Assembly (NCBI GenBank): GCA_026936335.1
Contig: JAPMXV010000071.1
Span: 62,001 to 126,000 of the forward strand
Length of the DNA: 64,000 nt
Reading direction: 5' to 3'
Source of the DNA: Mantamonas sphyraenae
Lineage: Eukaryota > CRuMs > Mantamonadidae
A program made the translations under genes and the position numbers. Position 1 is the stretch's first letter, and the number at the start of each line of letters is the position of its first letter. Shown piece by piece: positions 10,136 through 20,310 of this stretch. The notes beneath the pieces were generated by a model that worked only from the letters and a program-made list of their open reading frames with translations, made no database searches and was not told the DNA's origin.

Positions 10136-10363
10136 TCATGAGCTGTGAGCCTTGTCGTCTTGTGCAGTTGCGTTCTTGTTTGTAGTGTCTGTTTGGGTGC
10201 CTGCCACCACCCGCTTTGCAGCTCCAGTCGTGTTTCCAAAGAGCTTGGCGTAGATGCCGCCGCAAGTGGCGGTGACGGCCATCACCAAGGCCATGAGTAC
10301 GATCAAGACAAAGTTCAACACAGACACAAGTGCAAATTGCACACCTTGGACGACTCGTTGCAT
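10136..10363 (-). CDS. Small single-pass membrane protein ORF
   Basis: 75-residue ORF starting MQRVVQGVQF followed by a long hydrophobic stretch (ALVSVLNFVLIVLMALVMAV) and a polar Thr/Asn/Asp tail ending DKAHSS. It lies 80 nt downstream of the F-box/multi-TM gene on the same strand and is convergent with the PRXL2-like gene. It might instead be a last exon of the upstream gene: a CAG|GTGACA donor (about 10453) and CACACAG acceptor (about 10383) exist, but joining them reads a different frame. No homologue is recognised. Confidence 0.35.
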   Translation of the reverse strand: MQRVVQGVQFALVSVLNFVLIVLMALVMAVTATCGGIYAKLFGNTTGAAKRVVAGTQTDTTNKNATAQDDKAHSS

Positions 10364-10443
10364 GATGGGTGCACGAAAATGCCTGTGTGGAGGGCGGTTT
10401 TTGTTGTGGGATCCAGCGGAGTGGTCTTCTCCGCCACTGCTCG

Positions 10444-11725
10444 CTACAGCCGGAAACCAAATGTCACCTGATGTGCAACCATCATATAGTGGCATCGCGC
10501 ATAGGCTGCAACGTTCACACTGACACACACGAGCAACGCAACGGGGCTTTGCGACATGTCCCAAATCCACTGACCCACGGCTGGCAATGCTGCAAATGCG
10601 ACAAAGGGGGGCACAAGGATGCCTGGCCGCATGTTGGACGACCTAAACATCATCGCCATCAACGGTGCAGCGAGGACGAGACCCGTGCAGAACCATCGCA
10701 CTGCGTCGATGGCTACCACCGAGGCTCCAGTGAGATGCAGAATGACCCAGAGCCAGGAGAACATCGTGGAGAGTCCCACAAGCACCTCGGCCACAATGAA
10801 CCCACTGCGCATGGTGACCAGCGCGGCTGCAGAGTGGATTTCGTTGACAAGGGTTGGCGGTCCAAACAACAGCGCGAAAGCCAACGGGATGGTCAACAGG
10901 CCAGTCCAACCCAGAGAAGCGTCCAACGTCCCGTCGAGTTGCATCCCCAGCCACAACCACATCCACGCAGGCTGCGACAGGGACCAAAGCGGAGCTGTGG
11001 CGTGAACCCACCAGCGCACCGTAAACGGAGGCAGTAGCAGAAGCACAGACAGCTCCACGGCAGAAAACACCGCCATAGGAGACACCACAACTGTCCATGA
11101 CATGCTTTGTGTGGTCAATTGCACCCATGCCAGACACAAAGCCGCACCAAGGAACACGAGCGCCGTCCAGTGCTCCCTCTGTGCCATGACACGCACACCA
11201 CGCTCTTGGGCAGTCTCCCTGGAGTTCAAAGATTGTCTGGACTTCATCATATCCTCGAACGCTCTCTGTCGACACAGGCGCTGCTGCTGGAGAGCAGCAA
11301 GGCCAGCACGCCCACGCCCAAACTGCTCAAGAATAGCATCGGGAGAGAACTCCAGCTGTTGCTCCTGCGACAAGGTGGGCCACCCGTTTTGTAGACATAT
11401 GGCCTTCCACATCCGCCCTCCTTGGCCGAGAGGAGATCACGCGCGAGCGGAGGAGGGCGGACAGCAAGGTGCCCTTGCTCGTCTTGGCTGTGCGCAGCAG
11501 CTGCTCGATGCGATGCTCTGTCAGAGAAGGGTGTCCTACGGCGCTGTGCAGCTCTTTGCACGTCAGCGACAGCGCCGCCACGTCCTCCTCGTCCAGTTTG
11601 GCCGCAACGCGCAAGAAAACCTCCTCCGGAAGTGAAATCAGCGGGCAGCCATGATCCTCCTCCTCTTCCTCCTGCACCTCCTCGTGCTCCTCCACCTGCT
11701 CAATCAGCAATGGGACAGAGTCCAT
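10444..11725 (-). CDS. F-box protein fused to a multi-pass membrane domain (apparent frameshift)
   Basis: The ATG at 11725 opens MDSVPLLIEQ and an acidic Glu run, then an F-box-like motif LISLPEEVFLRVAAKLDEED, VAALSLTCKELHSAVGHPSL. This frame would end at 11327. The +1 frame beginning RMWKAICLQNGWPTLSQEQQ continues to the stop at 10444; WKAICL is the usual tail of an F-box. Removing one base from the CCC run at 11416-11418 fuses the two. No canonical intron phase does so. The C-terminal 250 residues hold about six to seven hydrophobic segments (TALVFLGAALCLAWVQL, AVFSAVELSVLLLLPPF, LLTIPLAFALLFG). It would recruit SCF ubiquitin ligase at a membrane. The fusion is inference; two separate genes are the alternative. 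Confidence 0.55.
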
Positions 11726-11810
11726 CTCGATGGCACCCTTGTTGTGTGCAATTCCTTCTCCTTCGATGTTGATACAGCTGATTTTTTGTTGCCTTGCCTC
11801 GCGCTCCACA

Positions 11811-13633
11811 TCACCACAAATTCACCCTCTCCCAGTTATACTTTGTCAGAACTCCATATGTGGACGTAAAGTTGCCGCTGCAGCCCGAGATGGCCAGCGG
11901 CACATAGCGGTTGGCATCTGGGCTGAGTCGGGGCGCAAACGCAGGGGCACACGAGTCGACAAAGGTGTGTGCACACATGGGCCTAAAGATGAGTCCACTG
12001 TCGCGTCCCTTTTGCTCTCGTAGCCTGGATTTGGTGCGTCCGTTGCGGCATCGCCAGAGTTCGACGGTGGTATCCGCGGCATCGACGCCTGTGCCACGCT
12101 GGCAACAGCAGTTGTCTGTAAACTCGGTCCAGCTGGAGTAGCCAGCGTAATGGTGGGCGATCTGTTCCTGGCGTGCCTGCTCGGTTGTCACTGCGTTGCC
12201 CACGCTAAACGTGTACGTTTGGTTGGGGGACACCGCATCGCTGTACAGGATGCCCACCACACACAGGGCCAGCGACACAAAGGCCAACAGTCCCATGGCC
12301 AGGAAAAAGTTGCTGATGGTCTTGAGCGTAAACTCGTTGATGTTTCGGTCCACGTCCTTGGCCACCTTGCTTTGGGCTTCGTCCTGCTTGGCCACACGCA
12401 TTTCCTGGCGACGGCGGTCGTGTTCTGACATGCCGCGTGCCTGTTCCGCCTCTGCAGCGCGTCGCAGCATCTCGGCCTTTTTCTTCTGCCTGCGCTGGAA
12501 CACGACGCCGCCCAGCGTCATCACGAGCGGCAGTGCCACGTTGGCCATCAGCACATAGACAAACACGTCGTCGGGCACAGGGATGGAAAGGGCCAGCAGC
12601 AGAGAGAGAAGACAGCCCACTGTGATCAGGATGCCCGAGGCAGTGGCCATCATGTCCTGCGCGTTGGAGATGAAAGGCTGCGTGTACAGCGCAAACACCA
12701 GGAAGAGGCCGTGGATGACCAGACTCAGCGTGGCCAGGATCTGCGAGAACCGCACCAGGATGACAACACACACGACCACAGACAGCTTCTGCACCAGCAG
12801 CAGCAGCTTGTAGTATCGCCATTTTTTCTCAAACGCGGTGTACAGATTCTTTGCGCTGTTGCTGCTCAGTGCCAGGCGTTGGGACCACGCCTCTTCCTCC
12901 ACCTCACTCATGTCCACTGTGGAGGGCAGATGTACAGGCACCTGGCGAAGGTAGCGGGCATGCTTGGCAATCAGCCGGTTGTACAGGAGGGGCACGCCAA
13001 TCACAAAGGCCAGCACCATGATCAGGGAGGCAGGGAGGTAAAAGCGCTGCACATCAGCACATGACAAGGCCACATCGGACGCCAGTACCGACTTTGTGCC
13101 TCCGGGACACAGCTGTGTGGGCAGCTTGCACTCGTTTAGGTCCAGAAACGCACAGTCGGAGCACTCGTTGCGTCCGGCCGTGTATGTTCGCTCCGTGTTG
13201 TTGCCAGCCAGGGCGATGGGGAACGAGGTGCCGACGGGACACTCCAGATCCACGCATGCCCACACCGACGCCAGCGTGCTTGTCACGGGGATGTACACCG
13301 CCGTCAGCACAAACAGCACCAGCTTGATAAAGTTGGCCTGCAGCTTCTGCGAGATCTTGTCGAGCAGGTTGCGTCCACCTCGGGTCAGGCACAACACCAG
13401 GTACAGGAAGAAGAGGCCACCAATGCCAAGAAACACACGCCCAAACACGTCCCCCAAATCCTTGATGGTGTTGCTTGCGCCCGACACGTCCGCCAACCCT
13501 GCAGAGGCAAAAAGAGACGCGTCAATAATGTTCAGGGAGAGCAGACCAGCCAGGGTGAACACTGCAGAGATCAGCGTTGTGCGCAGCAACGAGAACACAC
13601 TCTTGCGCTCCACCACATGCTCCTTGACAACCA

Positions 13634-13664
<31 letters not shown>

Positions 13665-14349
13665 TCCTTCCTGTCCCTCGCCCTGCTTGCCGTCCTTGTA
13701 GTTTTTGTTGCCGTTCTTCTTGGGTAGCCGGTTGATGAAGTAGAAGATGGCGCTCACCGTCACGCCCGCCGCGCCGGCAATCAGCAGCGTCAACGTGGCG
13801 TCTGAAAAGGCGATGGACACCTCTGGCAGAAAGATGGCCACAATGCCGGCCAGCGTGGACGCAACAGTGCCCAGAGTGAAGAAATACCACACCACCGTCG
13901 TGGGTGGCCGGAAGGCAATGAGAGTCACAAACGTCATCAGCAGCGGGATGACAATCACCACAGCCACCCAGTGCATCCGATAGTCAAGGGTAGGGATGTT
14001 GGGGATGTTTACGTTCAGCTCGAGCGAAAAGAGAGACACCTGCGCAGGCTGGTGTCAGTGAAACGGCCCGCAAAACGGTTGTCGTCGAAAAGAGCAAAAA
14101 CCCCGCGTCGCCTCCGCGAGCCATGCCACTCCCTCTGCTGCTTCTCTCTTTCTCTCTTTCTCTCTCTCCCTCTGTCCATCTGCGCCTCAATCACACCACA
14201 CAACTGACCCACTGCGAATACTCCAGCCACACCTTGGGCCAGGGGACGTCAATCAGGTTGAGCATGCCAAAGAACTGGATGTGGCCCAGGATGATCTCGT
14301 TGAATGTGAGCAGGCTCTCAAAGAATGAGAGGGTGGGAACAAACAACAT
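11811..14349 (-). CDS. Large multi-pass membrane protein, unknown family
   Basis: Two exons, 14349-14209 and 14039-11811 (intron 169 nt with a CT-rich tract), 789 residues. The splice joins WLEYSQW to VSLFSLELNVNIPNIP. There are roughly ten hydrophobic segments, for example VAVVIVIPLLMTFVTLIAF, LLLLVQKLSVVVCVVILV and GILITVGCLLSLLLALSIPV. A lumenal Cys-rich loop (VDLECPVGTSF, NECSDCAFLDLNECKLP, CPGGTKS) resembles the Cys-rich spacer of protist receptor/channel-like proteins. A cytosolic Asp10 run is encoded by a GTC/GAC repeat. A charged RRQKKKAEMLRRAAEAEQ helix precedes another TM. A TRP-like channel or transporter is possible but not demonstrable. Confidence 0.6.
13639..13669. repeat. (GAC)n trinucleotide run coding for poly-Asp
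   Basis: Forward-strand GTC/TCG repeat that reads as about ten Asp codons on the minus strand in the multi-TM protein. Confidence 0.85.
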
Positions 14350-14391
14350 GGTTTGTGTGCGGTCACCAATGTGGTTGGCAAAAAGTGAGGG
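14350..14391. promoter_or_regulatory. Divergent intergenic region, multi-TM gene / BAR-SH3 gene
   Basis: Just 42 bp between opposed ATGs, the shortest non-overlapping divergent spacer in the window. If the downstream ATG at 14437 starts the BAR protein the spacer grows to 87 bp. Confidence 0.35.
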
Positions 14392-15775
14392 ATGCCTTGC
14401 TGGCAGCGCCGTCGCAGGCAAATCGAAAAGCCAACCATGCACAAGCTGCGCATGGCCAAAACCATGATTGCCCAAAAGGTGGGCAAAGACAAGGGCAAAG
14501 TGATGACACAGGACTACGTGGAAATGGAGGACGCTCTGACGCAGCTGGCAGCGCTGTACGACGAGCTGGCAAAGCAGATCAAAAACAGCAACAACAACAC
14601 CAGCAAACTGACCAAGACGGGCTACAACATCGCCGCCACAATGGAAAAGTTTGCCGAACCCGAAATGTACCAGCACTTTGCCGTGTTCCCAAGCGTGCAG
14701 AGACACAACATGGATTTCATCAACGAGCTCGGTGAGCTGATGATCAACGTCATGGAGGAGGGCATCAAGGACGTGCAGTCGGAAATCAAGACTGCCAAAA
14801 CACTGCGCAAGACGGTGCAGAACGACAAGCTGGGCTACGACGCTCAGGTGAAGCTGGTCAACTCGTTGCGCGAGAAAAACAAGATGGAAAAGCTGCCCGA
14901 CGCAGAGACAAAGCTGGCCGCCCTGGACTCGTCTCTCGAGCAGAGCGAGCAGGCCTTTGTGTACATGATGATGTCACTGATCGAGTCGCACAACAAGACG
15001 TACGGCAGCATCATGCAGCAGTACTTTCTGGCCTACAAGGACCAGCTCAGAGAACACCTCACCCGCGTCGAGGCTGAAGTCGACTCCTTTGAGCCCATCA
15101 CCTTGTATGTGTGCACCCACGCAGCCCCAGCATGCCCTTCCTCCACACGCACGCACTTGGCCACACCACCACCCGCCTCTGTTTTCCATTAGCCCGCTGC
15201 ATGGCCGTCCCCCCCGCCCTGTGGGCAAGAGGGCTTTCGTTTTCGGCGGTGGGAAGGACGCGCTGACACGGCCACGTGCACACTGCCTGCACGCCCACAC
15301 ACCCACTGATGCACACCACCGCCTCGCACACAGCACAAACCTCTCTGTTTCCAAACTCTCAGGCTCCTCCTCCACAAGCAGCACAAGCAGCAACAGCGCA
15401 GACGACGACTCTGCGGCCGATGCCTACGCCGCTGCAGGCGCTGGAGCTGCCGCAGGCATGGCGGCTGGTGGCATGATGAGTCACAACAGCAACAGCAGCC
15501 TGGGTCCCACGTCCAGCATAGACACCAGCAGCGGCCAGGAAGCACCTCCGCCGCCCCCGGCTGCTCCTGCGCCCCCTCTGGACAACGGCAACAGTGGTGG
15601 CGACGTGTTTGTCACCGGTGCCTATGACTACGAAGGCGACGACGGTGACAGCCTGCCCTTCAAGGCTGGCGATCGCATCAAGGTGCTGGAAAAGAACGAG
15701 AGTGGCTGGTGGCTGGGCGAGCACGCCGAATCAGGCCAGCAGGGCTGGTTCCCGGGTACCTTTGTGGACGAATGA
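14392..15775 (+). CDS. BAR-domain and SH3-domain protein (endophilin/amphiphysin type)
   Basis: Two exons, 14392-15104 and 15334-15775, 384 residues. The donor TT|GTATGT and acceptor CACACAG|CACAAA keep frame and give PITFTNLSVSKLSG. Residues 15-238 form a BAR domain: KTMIAQKVGKDKGKVMTQDY, DALTQLAALYDELAKQIKN, then long helices ending YFLAYKDQLREHLTRVEAE. A Ser/Ala/Pro-rich linker follows. The C-terminal SH3 reads VTGAYDYEGDDGDSLPFKAG, DRIKVLEKNESGWWLGEH, GWFPGTFV with ALYDY-like, WW and PxxY-like positions. It should bend or sense membrane curvature and recruit proline-rich partners during endocytosis. ATGs at 14437 (MHKLRMAK) and 14452 are alternative starts. Confidence 0.9.
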
Positions 15776-15852
15776 CATGCCCACTGTCTCTGGGTCTGTC
15801 AACAATGCAAAAGACTCCATTGCCTCTCCTCACTCCTCTTCTCACAGCTCGC

Positions 15853-16728
15853 TCACAGTTTGGCAAACAGCGGCGCCCTCTTCTCCATGCGCGCAAACAG
15901 CGCCTCAGAAATGTCAGTGGAGCTGACAAGACCTGCATTCCACAGAGCCACCTGTCGCAGTGCATCTCGTGTGCTGTGTTCCTTGCTGTAGTTGAGGTTG
16001 TGCTTGATGCCCACCATGGCCAGAGGGCTCTTGTTGGCAATGGTTTGTGCCACCTCCAGCACACGCTCGTCCATGGCACGCCTGTCTTGGAACACTTGAT
16101 TGACAAAGCCTGTGCGCACTGCCTCGCTGGCCTTGATGTTTCGGCCTGTGAAGCACCAGTCCCGCAACACGCAGTCGCTCACACCCAGTTTCACGATGCG
16201 TTGCAGCGTGCCCACGTCCGCCGTCAATCCGATGTCCACCTCTTTGATGCACATGTACGCGTCGTTGCTCATGTAGCGCAAGTCGGTGGCGCACAACAAG
16301 TCCACAGCGCCGCCAATGCACGCCCCGTGCACCTGAGCAATCACAGGCACTCTGCACTCGGCCACGCTTGTGATGCTCTCCTGCAACGACTCGATAAACC
16401 CGCGTGTGCGATACCGCAGCCGCGTTTTGTCCTCGTCGTCCTCGCTCTCCAGCTTTTCCTGCGCCCCCATCAAGAAATCCAGGTCGATTCCGCTGCAAAA
16501 GTGTTTCGACTCGCCCCCCGCAATGATGACCACCTGCACTTCTGCCGTCTCGTTCACCCAACGCATCACACGCGGCAGTTCCTCCCAAAACGCTGCGCAC
16601 ATCGCGTTGTACTTTGGCATCTCCAAGTCCAGCCGAAGCACGCCTGTGCTCGGCCACGACAGCTCCATTGTGCTGACACTGGGTGTGTCCGTCCCTCCCT
16701 TGCTTTGCGAGTCGGACGTCGTGCTCAT
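15853..16728 (-). CDS. ECH1: Delta3,5-delta2,4-dienoyl-CoA isomerase
   Basis: Single exon, 291 residues. It closely follows ECH1: VIIAGGESKHFCSGIDLDFL (first oxyanion loop), VPVIAQVHGACIGGAVDLLC (second), YMCIKEVDIGLTADVGTLQR with the Asp/Glu positions used for the 1,5-hydrogen shift, then LAMVGIKHNLNYSKEHS and VALWNAGL. It ends LFAKL, so AKL is a peroxisomal PTS1; no clear mitochondrial presequence precedes MSTTSDSQSKGG. The enzyme isomerises 3,5-dienoyl-CoA to 2,4-dienoyl-CoA during oxidation of unsaturated fatty acids. The frame continues upstream but only with a GTG, so 16728 is the first ATG. Confidence 0.92.
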   Translation of the reverse strand: MSTTSDSQSKGGTDTPSVSTMELSWPSTGVLRLDLEMPKYNAMCAAFWEELPRVMRWVNETAEVQVVIIAGGESKHFCSGIDLDFLMGAQEKLESEDDEDKTRLRYRTRGFIESLQESITSVAECRVPVIAQVHGACIGGAVDLLCATDLRYMSNDAYMCIKEVDIGLTADVGTLQRIVKLGVSDCVLRDWCFTGRNIKASEAVRTGFVNQVFQDRRAMDERVLEVAQTIANKSPLAMVGIKHNLNYSKEHSTRDALRQVALWNAGLVSSTDISEALFARMEKRAPLFAKL

Positions 16729-16888
16729 TGGGACAAACTGGACGTGTGTGGTTCCGTTCAAGTGTCGCCGCTGGCGCTGTTTCAGCGCTGTATTTTGAAT
16801 TGAATCCCCTCTGCACACACCTCACGTTGTCACATGCGCCCAAACACACTCTTCCTGTGCCTGGCACACACACATGCTTCAAAGCAAC

Positions 16889-17158
16889 TCAGGCGGTCGC
16901 GTTTTCAAGGTCCTCGATCGTGCGCAGCAAGTGCTGAATCCGGTAGGCCTGCTTGGCGATCTTTTCGCGCAGCTTGGCGTTCTCTTCTTCCAGTGCGTCA
17001 CGTTCAGCCACCACTGCGTTGGCTGCGCGTTTGTCCTTGCCCACATTCAGCTGCAGGGCACGGAGGGCTTCAAGAAATTCCATCTTGGTCGCATTCACCG
17101 CCTCCTGCACCTCCACGCTGTTGCTGTTGCTGTTGCTGCTGCTGCTACTGCTGCTCAT
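16889..17158 (-). CDS. Small coiled-coil protein
   Basis: 89 residues. A Ser/Asn repeat N-terminus (GCT/GTT repeats in DNA) precedes a continuous heptad-type helix: EVQEAVNATKMEFLEALRAL, then VVAERDALEEENAKLREKIA, then YRIQHLLRTIEDLENA. Leu, Ile and Val recur every 3-4 residues, so a homo- or hetero-oligomeric coiled coil is likely. The family is not recognised. It lies between the ECH1 and VPS41 genes on the same strand, 72 bp downstream of the VPS41 stop codon. Confidence 0.55.
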   Translation of the reverse strand: MSSSSSSSNSNSNSVEVQEAVNATKMEFLEALRALQLNVGKDKRAANAVVAERDALEEENAKLREKIAKQAYRIQHLLRTIEDLENATA

Positions 17159-17230
17159 TCTATGCAATTCGACTGTTTGACAAACAAAAGAACGATGGAC
17201 AAAGTTGCACTGGCTCCATTGCCGCTCCGC

Positions 17231-20216
17231 TCACCTGCCTCCTCGCTGTTTCCCCGCTCGTCCAGCTGCCTTGTTGCTGCTCTTGCTCTTTGCCTTGTGA
17301 CACAGCGGGCAAACGTAGTGCACAAAGTCTGTGTTGGGTCCGCCCGCACCGTCTTCTCCTGACCCGCCTGTGCTGCTGCTCGACCCTCCCATCTGCGAGC
17401 TACTGCGCTGCACCTGCTTGGCCTTTTGTGCTTCACCCATCATGTTGTTTACCAGACACGTTTCGTGGAACACGTGTCCGCAAAAGAATGGAATCAGAGT
17501 TTGCGTCGGCTTGCTGCTTGTCAGGCTGCCCGAACAGATCGAACACCGTGACTCGGTCATGTCCACCTTGACGGCCTGCTGCTGCCTGCGAAACAGACGT
17601 CGTGACAGGTTGACGCAATCGTGCTTGAGGACATCGTTGCACCCGTCGCGCAGAGACATTTGCAGGTGGTAATCGGCAATGATCTTCACCAGTTTGTCTC
17701 GCAGATGCTCAATGTGAAAGTTGTCTGGAATGCGCGCAATCAGCTTGATGGGGTCTACGTGTGCCCCGATGTGCTCCAGAAGTTCGCCCACATACTCTGG
17801 ATTCTTCATGCTGTGCTCAATCAGGTCCTCCCACAGGTCGTCGTCGCGCTGTTCAATCACAAAGTCAATGGCCACCTTGACGTCCCGAATCTTTTCCATA
17901 ATTAGCGTCAGTGCATCTTTGGTGTTTCCCATGCGCGCCAGAATGTACACCATCTCTGGGTACAGCTTGCGTTCCCGGCACTCGTGGTACGCACGCTCCA
18001 GCGGGTAGTAGTTGGACGACTTGAGGAAGCTGTCCAGCTTCTCGTAGTCGTACTCTGCATACAGTGCCACCTGCAGATGATGGAACTGCGATGCAATGTG
18101 GGGATCAACCACAAACAGCGCGTGCAAGTACTCGTGAAGCAGACGACGATTGCCCTCCAACTGGGCCACCACCTTGTCGATGGCCACCTTTTCCGTGTTG
18201 TGTACCAACAGGTGCACTGCCTTCTGTTCGTTGATCTCGATTAGCTGCATCACCTTGTCCTCCACAGCCGCAAAGAGGTCGTTCGCTGCAATCAAATCAA
18301 ACACATACGGCCGCTTCAGCTTCAGGTAGATGTGCAACGCCTTGTCTTGCTCCCCATTGTACTTGTACAGCTCCGCCAGCGCATCCAGCAGCACCGTCGA
18401 GTTTGTTTCCTGCTTCAACCGCCTGAGCACAAGTGCAATCACCTTGTCGATGCTGTACAGCTCGGGTGGCCAGTCACGCACCGTACTCTCAAACATCTCT
18501 GTGTCTTCTGTGGCCATGTATGTCATCACCATCTCGTACACGGCCGAACTCAGGCGCGGGTGGTCGATGGGCATCACCGGAATCACCGCCTGCAGCTGCT
18601 GCACCTTGGCAAACCAGTACACCCACTTTTCCCACAGTTCTGCGTCGTCCCGCAACACTTTGACACAGTTTTGTGCCGCCTCCTCATACATGCCTGCATT
18701 CACAAGCCAGGCCAGGTAGCGCTCGCCGATGTCCTTAAAGTTGTGCTTCTTCAGCTGCTTCTCGTTCTCTTGCGCCATGGCCAGCGCTTTTTCGTACTGC
18801 TCTCGCTCCAGCAGCCACGTGATCTTGTCGTCCAAGTCACGCGGACGTGCCACGACAAGGTCGTTGGGTGCCACCACATAGAACAGCGAGTCGGTGGGCA
18901 GGAAGCCCAGTGAGTAGTCGCCACAGTTGCACTGCTGGTAGCCCTTGATGGCCAGTGCGTCGTCACTGATCTCAAAGTTGGTGCGGTCCACAATGCGTAG
19001 ATCTGGCGGCAGCACTTGCGTCTGGCCATGTTCGTCCACCTCTTCGTTGTACGCAAGGATCACCAGGTTGGCACCGTACGGCGCAATCCCTGCCACAAAG
19101 TAGTCGGTTTGGAACATGGCCACGATTTCCACGTAGCGCGAAGGCAGGCCGCCGCCCTGCTGTGACTTTGGCTTCTCTTTGATCTGCCCAATCTTGACCG
19201 AGTCTGCCCACCCGATCAGCAGCATCGTGTCGCTCTCCCAACACAGGTTGCATGGGTATTGGTCAGCACGTGGCGAGTCTTCCGGCCTGTCGATGTATGT
19301 GATGCGCTGGTTTGTGGCAAGGTCGTAGATCTTCACGCCGAGCGGGTTGGCCCACGCAATGAGCGAGCCCCGCCACTTTACAGAGTACACCGGTCCCTCT
19401 CCTTGGTGCAGCACGTTGTCTTTGGACGAGAACCAGCCCTTCTGGTTGATGATCAGCTTCTCCTCCATGCCGCCAGTGGCAAACTGCCGGTTGTTCTTCT
19501 TGGCAAACTGAGGGTCCAGTGCCACACACTTGACCGGCCGTTCGTACATGTAGTTCAGAGTCTCTGGTTCATACAGGGCATTGATGACCACCGAGCCGTC
19601 GTTGCAGCACGACGCCACATACTCGCCCTTCGAGTCGATCGACAGGTCGTTCACCGTCGTCTGGTGGGGCGCAAACCGGATGATCTCGTTGCCGTCAAAG
19701 TCCATGACCAGCACACGTCCATTGTGTGTCCCGATGGCCTGCGCATGCAAGTGTGTAAGACTTTGTACACCTCGTGTTGTGCCTGCCACGCGCCGCGGCG
19801 GCGCACACGACGCGCTTCCGGCCCTCCCAAGCCGCAAAACTCACCAGGTACTTGCTGTGCACCTCAAACGCAGACGCCATATCCTGCTGGAACAGCGTCG
19901 CAATGTCGTTTCCCACACGTGAGTACTTCAGCAGCGGCTCCTGTGGTGTGTGTGCGCAAGCGTGAGCCAATTGTGCACGAGTTGAGTGCGATGTTCACGC
20001 AGCCTCGCCTGCCGCGCCGACGCGCCTCCTTCTGCGCACCTCTTCGTCCTCGTCCGACGACTCTCCTTCGTCCGAGTCGCTCTCCTCTCCGTCCAGCTCC
20101 TCCTCCTCCTCCTCTTCCTCTTTTGGATGTGCATGCTGCGGCTCGCCCGTCAACGTGCTCATGTCGCCAACTCGCTTTGTTGCTGGCACCCGCGCAGGTG
20201 GAGTCTTGTCGTCCAT
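17231..20216 (-). CDS. VPS41: VPS41, HOPS complex subunit
   Basis: Three exons, 20216-20040, 19940-19845 and 19738-17231, 926 residues (human 854). The N-terminus is acidic (poly-Glu, EESDSDEGESSDEDEE), then EPLLKYSRVGNDI joins across the second intron to AIGTHNGRVLVMDFDGNEI, aligning with the human VPS41 start. The beta-propeller shows VKWRGSLIAWANPLGVKIYD, DQYPCNLCWES and LPSRYVEIVAMFQT. The clathrin-repeat region shows LLDALAELYKYNGEQDKALH and MGNTKDALTLIMEKIRDV. A C-terminal RING-H2 is present (CSIC, CGHVFHETC, CPLC) with a Ser/Gly insert. It tethers late endosomes/lysosomes for fusion, binding Rab7-type GTPases. Linker insertions explain the extra length. Confidence 0.95.
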
Positions 20217-20310
20217 GTGGAAGAAACGAAAGTGACAGCTGTGTGGCGTGTTGAAGGAGAATGGAAGGTGGATGCATTGTTTTGCCCCTGCACACGAACA
20301 ATCCGGATGA

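Noticed and set aside
11809-11811. Extended start for the F-box ORF abutting the upstream stop
   Set aside because: The upstream start would be GTG; the first true ATG is at 11725 and gives a sensible N-terminus.
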